From Merluccius polli (lineage: Eukaryota; Chordata; Actinopteri; Gadiformes; Merlucciidae): 64,000 nucleotides of DNA. How positions within the stretch are numbered: position 1 is the stretch's first letter; each line of letters opens with the position of its first letter. The stretch is from NCBI GenBank assembly GCA_030340625.1, contig JAOPHQ010000905.1, positions 45,001 to 109,000 of the forward strand, written 5' to 3'. The translations under genes were made by a program, and so were the position numbers. Of the stretch, positions 30,305-41,990 are shown piece by piece. The notes beneath the pieces were generated by a model. That model searched no databases, was not told the DNA's origin, and was given only the letters and a program-made list of their open reading frames with translations.

Positions 30305-32911
30305 ATGGCGTTGTCGGCAGGATTACTGGCCTCTGTGTCACTAGTCCCTATTGTAAATGGGGTTGCTCATGTGCCAATTGTTAATGTGGGGGGGCAAGAA
30401 GCACGGGTGCAGCCTCATGCTGCAATTGGAACATTGTGTCCAGTACAAGTGGAAGCTTTGCCTGATGGCATCATGACTGGCCTCATAGAAGGGAATGTAA
30501 GTACTCAGGCTGTTGTTTCCTCGCAACTAGCAGGTACAGATGTGGTAGAAAATGTGTTCCGGGATCTTGATTTATCCCAGCTCTCACCCACTGAACAGGC
30601 ACAGGTGAGGATGCTTTTGAAAAATTACAGCTCCGTCTTTGCAGCTGGAGAGGGTGATTTGGGTTGTACAGGGCTAATCACTCATGAAATCCCCTTATTG
30701 GATAGCGTCCCCATTCGCCAGCGGTATCGCCGCATCCCTCCTGCAGACTACGAGGCGGTTAAACAGCACATCCACCAACTTTTGCAGAATCAGGTAATTC
30801 GCGAGAGCAGCAGTCCATATGCCTCTCCCATAGTGATTGTGAGGAAGAAGGATGGCCAGATCCGGTTGTGTGTTGATTATAGACATCTGAATACTAAGAC
30901 AAGAAAAGATGCCTTCCCTCTGCCCCGCATTGAGGAATCATTGGATGCCTTGTGTGGGGCAGAGTGGTTTTCCACATTGGATCTCGCCTCAGGCTACAAT
31001 CAAGTTCCAGTTGCTGCAGGAGACAAGTGTAAAACTGCCTTCTGCACCCCTTTCGGGTTGTTTGAATTTAACCGCATGCCATTTGGGTTATGTAATGCGC
31101 CAAGCACGTTCCAACGTTTAATGGAACGCATGTTTGGAGACCAGCGTTTTCAAACGTTACTACTTTTTTTGGACGACATAATTGTATTTTCATCTACTGT
31201 CCAGCAACACCTGGAAAGGTTGGAGATGGTGCTTGGCAGGCTCCAAAAACAAGGCTTGAAGGCCAAGCTAGAGAAGTGTTGCTTATTCCAACGCCAGGTG
31301 AACTATTTGGGACATGTTGTCTCCAAGGCTGGTGTGTCCATAGACCCGGCCAAGATTAATGCAGTATCAGAGTGGAGACGCCCTGTTAATGTCACTGACT
31401 TGCGATCTTTTTTAGGTTTTGCTAGTTACTATAGGCGTTTTGTGAAGGGATTCGCTAAAATGGCTGCCCCCTTGCACCGTCTGGTTGCTGAGGTTGGAGG
31501 GACCAAGAAGAAGCGGGGCTCTAGAGAGCCACTGGAACATCGCTGGACGGAGGAGTGTGAAGGTAGCTTTCAGGGGTTGAAGCAAAGCCTAATCACTGCA
31601 CCCGTGTTGGCGTATGCTGATTTTTCTAGGCCATTTGTGGTGGAGACTGATGCAAGCCATTCTGGGTTGGGGGCTGTACTTAGCCAAGAGTATGACGGCA
31701 AACTCAGGCCGGTAGCATATGCTAGCCGGGGCCTCCGGCCTACGGAGAGAAACATGCAGAATTACAGCTCCATGAAATTGGAGCTGTTGGCATTAAAATG
31801 GGCACTGACTGACAAGTTTCATGATTATCTGTTGGGACAGAAGTGTACTGTGTACACCGATAACAATCCATTGAGCTACCTTCGAACAGCAAAATTGGGG
31901 GCCTTGGAACAGCGCTGGGCTTCTCAATTAGCAGCATTTGATTTTGAGATTCGTTACCGCCCTGGCCGTGTTAATGGTAATGCTGATGCACTCTCCCGGC
32001 AATACAGCATGGCTGCACACCTGCAATCCGATCGTGGGACAGCATTGCCACCCGTGCTTCAGGCATGTGTGGGAGATCATAGCCCCCCTCAGGCAAGTCA
32101 ACTAGCCATCTCTGTATTCCCCATCACTGATAGGGTAGAGCTTAAACAGTTACAGCAGAATGATCCTGTGATCGCGAGGGTCCTGGAGTTCTTTTCGCAG
32201 CAGAGGTACCCTACTAAGTTAGACCGACAGGGAATGTCTAAGGCCTGCTTGGAGTTACTCAGACAATGGAGCAGACTGTTGCTGAAGGGTGGTGTACTCC
32301 ATCGTCACATTAAGTTGCCTGGGGGTGGGGAAGAGGTAGACCAACTCGTGCTACCAAGGGTGCTGCAGGAAATGGTGTTTCGCCAACTCCATGATGAACA
32401 TGGCCACCCAGGCAGGGACCGCACCTATGACCTTATTAGGAGGCGTTGTTTCTGGCCTGGTATGAGTGAGGAAATTGAGCGCAGATGTCAGAATTGTAGG
32501 CGATGTGCAGTGGCTAAATCCACCCGACCTCCGGCCCGTGCCCCAATGGCACATTTGATGGCATCAGCGCCTAATCAAATACTAGCCATTGATTTTACTA
32601 CTATGGAACACTCTAGTGACGGGCGTGAGAGTGTTCTAATTATGACTGATGTGTTTTCGAAGTACAGCCAGGCAATACCCACCCGGGACCAAAAGGCACC
32701 AACAGTTGCCAACATCCTGGTTCATGAGTGGTTTTATCGGTTTGGGGTGCCGGCCAGGATTCATTCCGATCAAGGTCGGAATTTCGAAAGCACACTGATT
32801 TCCCAACTTTGTCAAATTTACGGCGTTCAGAAGACTCACACTGTTCCTTATCACCCACAAGGGAATGGGCAGTGTGAGCGCTTCAATCTGACACTCCATG
32901 ACCTCCTTTGA
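30305..32911 (+). pseudogene. pol: Gypsy pol copy 1 (RT-RH-integrase core), premature TGA
   Basis: Ty3/Gypsy polymerase polyprotein, here ATG-started because gag and protease are deleted. RT includes RKKDGQIRLCVDYRHLN, FSTLDLASGYNQVPV, MPFGLCNAPSTFQRLM and catalytic FLDD (288-291). RNase H has ETDASHSGLGAVLS (D449), ELLALKWAL, YTDNNPLSYL and NADALSR. Integrase has the HHCC zinc domain (HDEHGHPG...CQNCRRC) and the D,D-35-E triad at D763 (AIDFT), D822 (HSDQG) and E858 (NGQCERFN). The frame then stops at TGA (32909-32911), but clear integrase sequence continues in the same frame, so the stop is premature. All four copies share it, consistent with an old CGA-to-TGA change. Otherwise uninterrupted. 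This copy and copy 4 are the best preserved. Confidence 0.93.
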
Positions 32912-34230
32912 ACTTTGCCTGCGGAACAAAAGAGATCTTGGACGCATCACCTTGCTCAGGTAGTTTTTGCTTACAATACCGCTTGTCACAGTGTTACTGG
33001 AGAATCGCCTCATTTCCTAATGTTTGGGCAGGTCCCAAGGCTCCCAGTTGATTTTTTGTTGGCAGGGGTGGAGGAACCAACCGATGGTTGGGTTGCAGAG
33101 TGGGTAGTGAGACACCAACAGGTGTTAAAGGAAACCTACAGCAGGGTCCAGGCTAGATTGGTTAAGGCGGCCGAACTCCGCAAGGAGAAGTATGATCAGT
33201 CTGTGCGGGATGATGGTTTGAGTGAGGGTTGTCTAGTATACCTGCGGGACCATGCATTTCGTGGGCGCCATAAGATCCAAAATCACTGGTCTTCTACTCT
33301 CTATAAAGTGGTGAGGGCTCCTACTGGTGATGGTGGAATATATGTGTGGCGGGGTAAGTCCGGCCACACGCCACCGAAGTGGCTTTCCTTTGGGGCCCTC
33401 CGACACAGGACACGGGTAGATGTAGTTCAAGGTGTTTATTGGAGTTTTACAGGCAAGATGTTATTCGCCGAGCTGATGGTACCTCTTGTCATGACAGTGC
33501 TCCTCCTCGAGTGTGTGTGTTGATGGCTGGTTTATCCTGGGTGCCATGATTGCTCATGCACCACAGGTGTGCAGCCCCACCCAGCCAGAGTCCAATTAGT
33601 CCGACTCAGGCCAGGTGAGGCTGTAAACCAGCCATCAACAACACACACTCCACATAAACCCCCACATATGCTATAGCTAGCCTGCAGACGCCCACATGTG
33701 TGAAACATGTACACAGGTCACAACTGAAACGTGCACCCGATCTAGCACTACAACAGGGCCTGGTAGACCAGGGGTTAGGAGGGTTAGATGTAGAGGTAGG
33801 TCCTGACTATTCTTTTCCACCTATTGCGATAACGCACACCGCAATGGCCCCTAGGGACCGACCCCCAGTTACCACTGGGATGCAGGGCGTGTTGCCTTCA
33901 CCTGACACTGAGTGTGTCGAGGTTCCTGGTGCTGGGCGGCTAGACCATGATGGACCGTCAAACTCCACTACTCCTTCAATCCCCATAGAACTAAGTAATG
34001 GGGATCTTGACCCTAGGTCAGATGAGGCACCGGTACCCTGTTCGTTACCCCAACAGACTGAGGGGCTGCGACGAACCACCCGCACTACTGCGGGACAACA
34101 TTCAAACCCATACCGCTTGCCAAATATTAGTAGCAGTGTGCATAATATCACTTCCCTTTCAGGCATTGAAGGCCCACTACTTCCCTGTCCCCAACAGGAT
34201 ACTGGTGACCCCTTTAGACCCTGGCTTTAG
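32912..34230 (+). pseudogene. Gypsy integrase C-terminus and tail, copy 1, split by a solo LTR
   Basis: Continues the pol frame after the TGA: AYNTACHSVTGESPHFLMFG is typical of the end of the Gypsy integrase core, and the C-terminal domain follows (YLRDHAFRGRHKIQNHWSS). At 33345 a 322-bp solo LTR of another element interrupts it. Coding resumes at 33671 with KHVHRSQLKRAPDL and a Pro/Ser-rich tail ending PWL at 34230. The frame after the insertion is what 322 bp plus a 4-bp target duplication would produce. No chromodomain is recognisable. Confidence 0.85.
33345..33666 (-). mobile_element. Solo LTR of a short LTR element, inside Gypsy copy 1
   Basis: Read on the minus strand it starts TGTGGGGGTTTATGTGGAG and ends ACTTACCCCGCCACA, and contains an AATAAA-type signal. 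It is flanked by a 4-bp duplication TATG (33341-33344 and 33667-33670). The other three Gypsy copies have the full 1.36 kb element at this exact site, so this is the product of LTR-LTR recombination. Confidence 0.93.
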
Positions 34231-34274
34231 GTTATAGCCTTAGGTGGCATCATCGGGACGATGATAAAAACAAC

Positions 34275-34285
34275 AGGGGGAAGAT
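34275..34285 (+). promoter_or_regulatory. Polypurine tract before LTR3
   Basis: AGGGGGAAGAT immediately precedes the LTR start TGTGG. It is the expected plus-strand primer of a Gypsy element. Identical tracts precede LTR4, LTR5 and LTR6. Confidence 0.8.
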
Positions 34286-35552
34286 TGTGGTAGGATGAGG
34301 CATTGCCGAGGTTGGAATGGGGGGCGTGGCAGCAAGTTAACAATCAGCGCAGCTACCTTTAAGTTACCGGTGTTGAGCATTAGACCACCATGTTGCAGCT
34401 CTTGTGCTTTTGCCGAGACGTGATTGTTTAGTTGTGCTGGGAAGTTCTTTGAGAACTTCCGCGGTTGAAATTGGGCCTGAATAGCCTCACGTTTGAGGTA
34501 AGTGAATGGGGAAAAGGGCTTTTGTGCAGTGGGTAACTTGTGGGTTTGGGACGCAGCATTAATGTGCGCCTCTCTCTGGTATCACAGGGTGTGTTGTGTG
34601 GAACCACGGTAGTGTTTCCTGGTCCTGGTTGCCTAAAACGCATCACCGCAGGTTTGCTATGCGAGCATTAAGCTCTGTTTCTTAGGTAGGTACTCCATTT
34701 TTATTATTGCAGAGTGTAATTCTGTTTTTTTAATTACAGAACCTTGTTGGCTGCTGCTTTGCTGCTTCGTTGGGTTGCGGTGTACTTTCGATCTGATGTC
34801 TGTCTTGCGGAGTTGCCTCGCAAACATCTAAGCTGCTACTGTCTGTCGCTGCTACTCGCTGCTACTCGCTGCTATTCGTCTCAGCTTGCTCTACGCTACC
34901 TTCACGGGCTTACTCCAGGGCTGCTTTTCTGTGCTGGGGTCGCGGGACTGCGCCGTGTGTTGGCTGAGTGTCCGTGGTTTACTGTCTTAGCGTGGTGTGT
35001 GCATTTCGTGTGTGTGTGTGTGCGTGAATGAATGGTGAAGGCTGTTTCCAGTGCTAACTGTGGTGTGGTCGTGTGTTGTCTATCTGTTTTTGTTTGTTTG
35101 TCATTGTTAATTTCATTTTCTTATCGATACCAGAGCCCACAATTTATGTGGGATTACTTTCTTTTTTTCCTTTTAGTATTGCACTGCAATGGTACAGTAG
35201 GCCTACTGTTCTGGGTATCGACATCTAGCGGGGGCAAGTGTGCTGGCTGTTCCTTGTATTTGTGTGCTGTTTTCTGTGTATGGGGTTATCTTAAGTTTGC
35301 TCTGTGTGTTTATTATTTTGGTTTGTAATTTATTTGTTTGCATTTCGGTATGATTTTGTAGTGTGTTTTCCTTCATACTTGTTTTCTTTTAGGAAAGGGG
35401 AACTGTGAACGCCAGTAGTATACTGCTGCCCTCTGAGGCCCAGTCGGCTTGAACAAGCCATGTACTAGTTGCCATTTTGCCAAGTTTTATATCGAACCTC
35501 TAAAATAAAATAATTGCATTTGAGGAATCCTGTGTCTGGTTACATTCATTCA
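34286..35552 (+). mobile_element. Gypsy LTR3 (shared by copies 1 and 2)
   Basis: 1267 bp with the 3'-type diagnostic bases TAGGATGAGG and GCGCAGCTACC. It serves at once as the 3' LTR of copy 1 and the 5' LTR of copy 2, and is followed by the 73-bp leader. Confidence 0.95.
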
Positions 35553-35626
35553 TTTGAGTGGCTTGTTCTGGGGATTAAAATCAGTTTATTTTAAGGGTGA
35601 AATTGTAAGCTTTGGGGCGGTCACAA

Positions 35627-38234
35627 ATGGCGTTGTCGGCAGGATTACTGGCCTCTGTGTCACTAGTCCCTATTGTAAATGGGGTTGCTCATGTGCCAAT
35701 TGTTAATGTGGGGGGGCAAGAAGCACGGGTGCAGCCTCATGCTGCAATTGGAACATTGTGTCCAGTACAAGTGGAAGCTTTGCCTGATGGCATCATGACT
35801 GGCCTCATAGAAGGGAATGTAAGTACTCAGGCTGTTGTTTCCTCGCAACTAGCAGGTACAGATGTGGTAGAAAATGTGTTCCGGGATCTTGATTTATCCC
35901 AGCTCTCACCCACTGAACAGGCACAGGTGAGGATGCTTTTGAAAAATTACAGCTCCGTCTTTGCAGCTGGAGAGGGTGATTTGGGTTGTACAGGGCTAAT
36001 CACTCATGAAATCCCCTTATTGGATAGCGTCCCCATTCGCCAGCGGTATCGCCGCATCCCTCCTGCAGACTACGAGGCGGTTAAACAGCACATCCACCAA
36101 CTTTTGCAGAATCAGGTAATTCGCGAGAGCAGCAGTCCATATGCCTCTCCCATAGTGATTGTGAGGAAGAAGGATGGCCAGATCCGGTTGTGTGTTGATT
36201 ATAGACATCTGAATACTAAGACAAGAAAAGATGCCTTCCCTCTGCCCCGCATTGAGGAATCATTGGATGCCTTGTGTGGGGCAGAGTGGTTTTCCACATT
36301 GGATCTCGCCTCAGGCTACAATCAAGTTCCAGTTGCTGCAGGAGACAAGTGTAAAACTGCCTTCTGCACCCCTTTCGGGTTGTTTGAATTTAACCGCATG
36401 CCATTTGGGTTATGTAATGCGCCAAGCACGTTCCAACGTTTAATGGAACGCATGTTTGGAGACCAGCGTTTTCAAACGTTACTACTTTTTTTGGACGACA
36501 TAATTGTATTTTCATCTACTGTCCAGCAACACCTGGAAAGGTTGGAGATGGTGCTTGGCAGGCTCCAAAAACAAGGCTTGAAGGCCAAGCTAGAGAAGTG
36601 TTGCTTATTCCAACGCCAGGTGAACTATTTGGGACATGTTGTCTCCAAGGCTGGTGTGTCCATAGACCCGGCCAAGATTAATGCAGTATCAGAGTGGAGA
36701 CGCCCTGTTAATGTCACTGACTTGCGATCTTTTTTAGGTTTTGCTAGTTACTATAGGCGTTTTGTGAAGGGATTCGCTAAAATGGCTGCCCCCTTGCACC
36801 GTCTGGTTGCTGAGGTTGGAGGGACCAAGAAGAAGCGGGGCTCTAGAGAGCCACTGGAACATCGCTGGACGGAGGAGTGTGAAGGTAGCTTTCAGGGGTT
36901 GAAGCAAAGCCTAATCACTGCACCCGTGTTGGCGTATGCTGATTTTTCTAGGCCATTTGTGGTGGAGACTGATGCAAGCCATTCTGGGTTGGGGGCTGTA
37001 CTTAGCCAAGAGTATGACGGCAAACTCAGGCCGGTAGCATATGCTAGCCGGGGCCTCCGGCCTACGGAGAGAAACATGCAGAATTACAGCTCCATGAAAT
37101 TGGAGCTGTTGGCATTAAAATGGGCACTGACTGACAAGTTTCATGATTATCTGTTGGGACAGAAGTGTACTGTGTACACCGATAACAATCCATTGAGCTA
37201 CCTTCGAACAGCAAAATTGGGGGCCTTGGAACAGCGCTGGGCTTCTCAATTAGCAGCATTTGATTTTGAGATTCGTTACCGCCCTGGCCGTGTTAATGGT
37301 AATGCTGATGCACTCTCCCGGCAATACAGCATGGCTGCACACCTGCAATCCGATCGTGGGACAGCATTGCCACCCGTGCTTCAGGCATGTGTGGGAGATC
37401 ATAGCCCCCCTCAGGCAAGTCAACTAGCCATCTCTGTATTCCCCATCACTGATAGGGTAGAGCTTAAACAGTTACAGCAGAATGATCCTGTGATCGCGAG
37501 GGTCCTGGAGTTCTTTTCGCAGCAGAGGTACCCTACTAAGTTAGACCGACAGGGAATGTCTAAGGCCTGCTTGGAGTTACTCAGACAATGGAGCAGACTG
37601 TTGCTGAAGGGTGGTGTACTCCATCGTCACATTAAGTTGCCTGGGGGTGGGGAAGAGGTAGACCAACTCGTGCTACCAAGGGTGCTGCAGGAAATGGTGT
37701 TTCGCCAACTCCATGATGAACATGGCCACCCAGGCAGGGGACCGCACCTATGACCTTATTAGGAGGCGTTGTTTCTGGCCTGGTATGAGTGAGGAAATTG
37801 AGCGCAGATGTCAGAATTGTAGGCGATGTGCAGTGGCTAAATCCACCCGACCTCCGGCCCGTGCCCCAATGGCACATTTGATGGCATCAGCGCCTAATCA
37901 AATACTAGCCATTGATTTTACTACTATGGAACACTCTAGTGACGGGCGTGAGAGTGTTCTAATTATGACTGATGTGTTTTCGAAGTACAGCCAGGCAATA
38001 CCCACCCGGGACCAAAAGGCACCAACAGTTGCCAACATCCTGGTTCATGAGTGGTTTTATCGGTTTGGGGTGCCGGCCAGGATTCATTCCGATCAAGGTC
38101 GGAATTTCGAAAGCACACTGATTTCCCAACTTTGTCAAATTTACGGCGTTCAGAAGACTCACACTGTTCCTTATCACCCACAAGGGAATGGGCAGTGTGA
38201 GCGCTTCAATCTGACACTCCATGACCTCCTTTGA
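35627..38234 (+). pseudogene. pol: Gypsy pol copy 2, frameshift in integrase
   Basis: Same gene as copy 1. An extra G (run of four at 37737-37740, three in the other copies) shifts the frame in the integrase zinc domain just after HGHPGR, so the first frame ends at 37753. The integrase core continues in another frame to the shared TGA at 38234. RT and RNase H are intact. Confidence 0.92.
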
Positions 38235-40594
38235 ACTTTGCCTGCGGAACAAAAGAGATCTTGGACGCATCACCTTGCTCAGGTAGTTTTTGCTTACAAT
38301 ACCGCTTGTCACAGTGTTACTGGAGAATCGCCTCATTTCCTAATGTTTGGGCAGGTCCCAAGGCTCCCAGTTGATTTTTTGTTGGCAGGGGTGGAGGAAC
38401 CAACCGATGGTTGGGTTGCAGAGTGGGTAGTGAGACACCAACAGGTGTTAAAGGAAACCTACAGCAGGGTCCAGGCTAGATTGGTTAAGGCGGCCGAACT
38501 CCGCAAGGAGAAGTATGATCAGTCTGTGCGGGATGATGGTTTGAGTGAGGGTTGTCTAGTATACCTGCGGGACCATGCATTTCGTGGGCGCCATAAGATC
38601 CAAAATCACTGGTCTTCTACTCTCTATAAAGTGGTGAGGGCTCCTACTGGTGATGGTGGAATATATGTGTGGCGGGGTAAGTCCGGCCACACGCCACCGA
38701 AGTGGCTTTCCTTTGGGGCCCTCCGACACAGGACACGGGTAGATGTAGTTCAAGGTGTTTATTGGAGTTTTACAGGCAAGATGTTATTCGCCGAGCTGAT
38801 GGTACCTCTTGTCATGACAGTGCTCCTCCTCGAGTGTGTGTGTTGATGGCTGGTTTATCCTGGGTGCCATGATTGCTCATGCACCACAGGTGTGCAGCCC
38901 CACCCAGCCAGAGTCCAATTAGTCCGACTCAGGCCAGGTGAGGCTGTAAACCAGCCATCAACAACACACACTCCACATAAACCCCCACATATCCCCAACA
39001 CCAGATTGAGGCCGGGGAGAATCCCCAGCCTCGCCTACTCCCCCCCCCCCCCCCCATCCCCCATCCAAGCAAACAAAAAAAAAAAAAAACACATACCGGA
39101 CTCTGAACAGGGTTACCATACCTACAAAAAAACCTGGACTCTTTTCAGGGTTGCCATACCTAAACAAAAAATAAACACAGCCCCCCAAACCCCACTACCT
39201 CCACACCTCCCCAGGGTCACACGCCCACCCCACCCCTCCGTCCCGGAGACCGGAGGCCTGGGGCTGCTGCTCCGGCTGGCGGAGGTGTCTCTGGGGTAGC
39301 TGGTTGCAGGGGCTGGCTGGATGGGCTCGGAGGAGGCCCGACAGCTGGGCCGCGGAGGTAGCTCTCGGAGGGCCTGGAACAGTTCGTAGTCACCCCCCCT
39401 CCACCAGGGCGACGAGGCATGATCCCTCCCATCTCCTCCTGGAGCATGGGGCCTTGGGCTCCTGGTCCCCTGGCAGAGGGGCGGCTGGCCTGGGCTGCTC
39501 CAGGCTGGATCCGGGGGAGGCTAGCTGCAGACGGTTGCCGGTGGCGGTCGCTGCGCTGCCTCCCCACTCCTCCGCTGGCCGTCGCTGCCGTTCAGGGGGA
39601 GCTGGTGCTGGGGTGGCTGTCCTCGCCGCGGCTGGTGGCTCCAGTGTAGCTTGGACAGCCCTTCCGTGTCCCGTCCTGGTCGGAGGAGCCCCACGTTGGG
39701 CGCCAGTGTGGCGGGGTAAGTCCGGCCACACGCCACCAAAGTGGCTTTCCTTTGGGGCCCTCCGACACAGGACACGGGTAGATGTAGTTCAAGGTGTTTA
39801 TTGGAGTTTTACAGGCAAGATGTTATTCGCCGAGCTGATGGTACCTCTTGTCATGACAGTGCTCCTCCTCGAGTGTGTGTGTTGATGGCTGGTTTATCCT
39901 GGGTGCCATGATTGCTCATGCACCACAGGTGTGCAGCCCCACCCAGCCAGAGTCCAATTAGTCCGACTCAGGCCAGGTGAGGCTGTAAACCAGCCATCAA
40001 CAACACACACTCCACATAAACCCCCACATATGCTATAGCTAGCCTGCAGACGCCCACATGTGTGAAACATGTACACAGGTCACAACTGAAACGTGCACCC
40101 GATCTAGCACTACAACAGGGCCTGGTAGACCAGGGGGTTAGGAGGGTTAGATGTAGAGGTAGGTCCTGACTATTCTTTTCCACCTATTGCGATAACGCAC
40201 ACCGCAATGGCCCCTAGGGACCGACCCCCAGTTACCACTGGGATGCAGGGCGTGTTGCCTTCACCTGACACTGAGTGTGTCGAGGTTCCTGGTGCTGGGC
40301 GGCTAGACCATGATGGACCGTCAAACTCCACTACTCCTTCAATCCCCATAGAACTAAGTAATGGGGATCTTGACCCTAGGTCAGATGAGGCACCGGTACC
40401 CTGTTCGTTACCCCCAACAGACTGAGGGGCTGCGACGAACCACCCGCACTACTGCGGGACAACATTCAAACCCATACCGCTTGCCAAATATTAGTAGCAG
40501 TGTGCATAATATCACTTCCCTTTCAGGCATTGAAGGCCCACTACTTCCCTGTCCCCAACAGGATACTGGTGACCCCTTTAGACCCTGGCTTTAG
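38235..40594 (+). pseudogene. Gypsy integrase tail, copy 2, split by full short LTR element
   Basis: Continuation of pol interrupted at 38668 by the 1361-bp element. The tail resumes at 40033. Two further one-base expansions (G run at 40133-40137 and C run at 40411-40415, each one longer than in other copies) break the Pro/Ser-rich tail. Confidence 0.82.
38668..40028 (-). mobile_element. Short non-autonomous LTR element in Gypsy copy 2
   Basis: Two 322-bp LTRs (38668-38989, 39707-40028) around a 717-bp interior, inserted antisense to Gypsy with TATG duplications at 38664-38667 and 40029-40032. On the minus strand the primer-binding site TGGCGCCCAACGTGGGGC (39688-39705) follows the 5' LTR after one base and matches the Lys-1,2 tRNA 3' end. 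The interior is GC-rich, with overlapping frames of about 190 codons (for example 39304-39885) that carry no gag or pol motif, plus a C run and direct repeats of GGGTTRCCATACCT. It must depend on an autonomous relative. Confidence 0.9.
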
Positions 40595-40649
40595 GTTATA
40601 GCCTTAGGTGGCATCATCGGGACGATGATAAAAACAACAGGGGGAAGAT

Positions 40650-41916
40650 TGTGGTAGGATGAGGCATTGCCGAGGTTGGAATGGGGGGCGTGGCAGCAAG
40701 TTAACAATCAGCGCAGCTACCTTTAAGTTACCGGTGTTGAGCATTAGACCACCATGTTGCAGCTCTTGTGCTTTTGCCGAGACGTGATTGTTTAGTTGTG
40801 CTGGGAAGTTCTTTGAGAACTTCCGCGGTTGAAATTGGGCCTGAATAGCCTCACGTTTGAGGTAAGTGAATGGGGAAAAGGGCTTTTGTGCAGTGGGTAA
40901 CTTGTGGGTTTGGGACGCAGCATTAATGTGCGCCTCTCTCTGGTATCACAGGGTGTGTTGTGTGGAACCACGGTAGTGTTTCCTGGTCCTGGTTGCCTAA
41001 AACGCATCACCGCAGGTTTGCTATGCGAGCATTAAGCTCTGTTTCTTAGGTAGGTACTCCATTTTTATTATTGCAGAGTGTAATTCTGTTTTTTTAATTA
41101 CAGAACCTTGTTGGCTGCTGCTTTGCTGCTTCGTTGGGTTGCGGTGTACTTTCGATCTGATGTCTGTCTTGCGGAGTTGCCTCGCAAACATCTAAGCTGC
41201 TACTGTCTGTCGCTGCTACTCGCTGCTACTCGCTGCTATTCGTCTCAGCTTGCTCTACGCTACCTTCACGGGCTTACTCCAGGGCTGCTTTTCTGTGCTG
41301 GGGTCACGGGACTGCGCCGTGTGTTGGCTGAGTGTCCGTGGTTTACTGTCTTAGCGTGGTGTGTGCATTTCGTGTGTGTGTGTGTGCGTGAATGAATGGT
41401 GAAGGCTGTTTCCAGTGCTAACTGTGGTGTGGTCGTGTGTTGTCTATCTGTTTTTGTTTGTTTGTCATTGTTAATTTCATTTTCTTATCGATACCAGAGC
41501 CCACAATTTATGTGGGATTACTTTCTTTTTTTCCTTTTAGTATTGCACTGCAATGGTACAGTAGGCCTACTGTTCTGGGTATCGACATCTAGCGGGGGCA
41601 AGTGTGCTGGCTGTTCCTTGTATTTGTGTGCTGTTTTCTGTGTATGGGGTTATCTTAAGTTTGCTCTGTGTGTTTATTATTTTGGTTTGTAATTTATTTG
41701 TTTGCATTTCGGTATGATTTTGTAGTGTGTTTTCCTTCATACTTGTTTTCTTTTAGGAAAGGGGAACTGTGAACGCCAGTAGTATACTGCTGCCCTCTGA
41801 GGCCCAGTCGGCTTGAACAAGCCATGTACTAGTTGCCATTTTGCCAAGTTTTATATCGAACCTCTAAAATAAAATAATTGCATTTGAGGAATCCTGTGTC
41901 TGGTTACATTCATTCA
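40650..41916 (+). mobile_element. Gypsy LTR4 (shared by copies 2 and 3)
   Basis: 3'-type LTR with one private base, GGGGTCACGGG near 41306 where the others read GGGGTCGCGGG, a CpG-type transition. Confidence 0.95.
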
Positions 41917-41990
41917 TTTGAGTGGCTTGTTCTGGGGATTAAAATCAGTTTATTTTAAGGGTGAAATTGTAAGCTTTGGGGCGGTCACAA

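Noticed and set aside
32915..33523. 202-codon frame as a separate gene after integrase
   Set aside because: It is the continuation of pol beyond the TGA, and its last third is translation of the inserted solo LTR.
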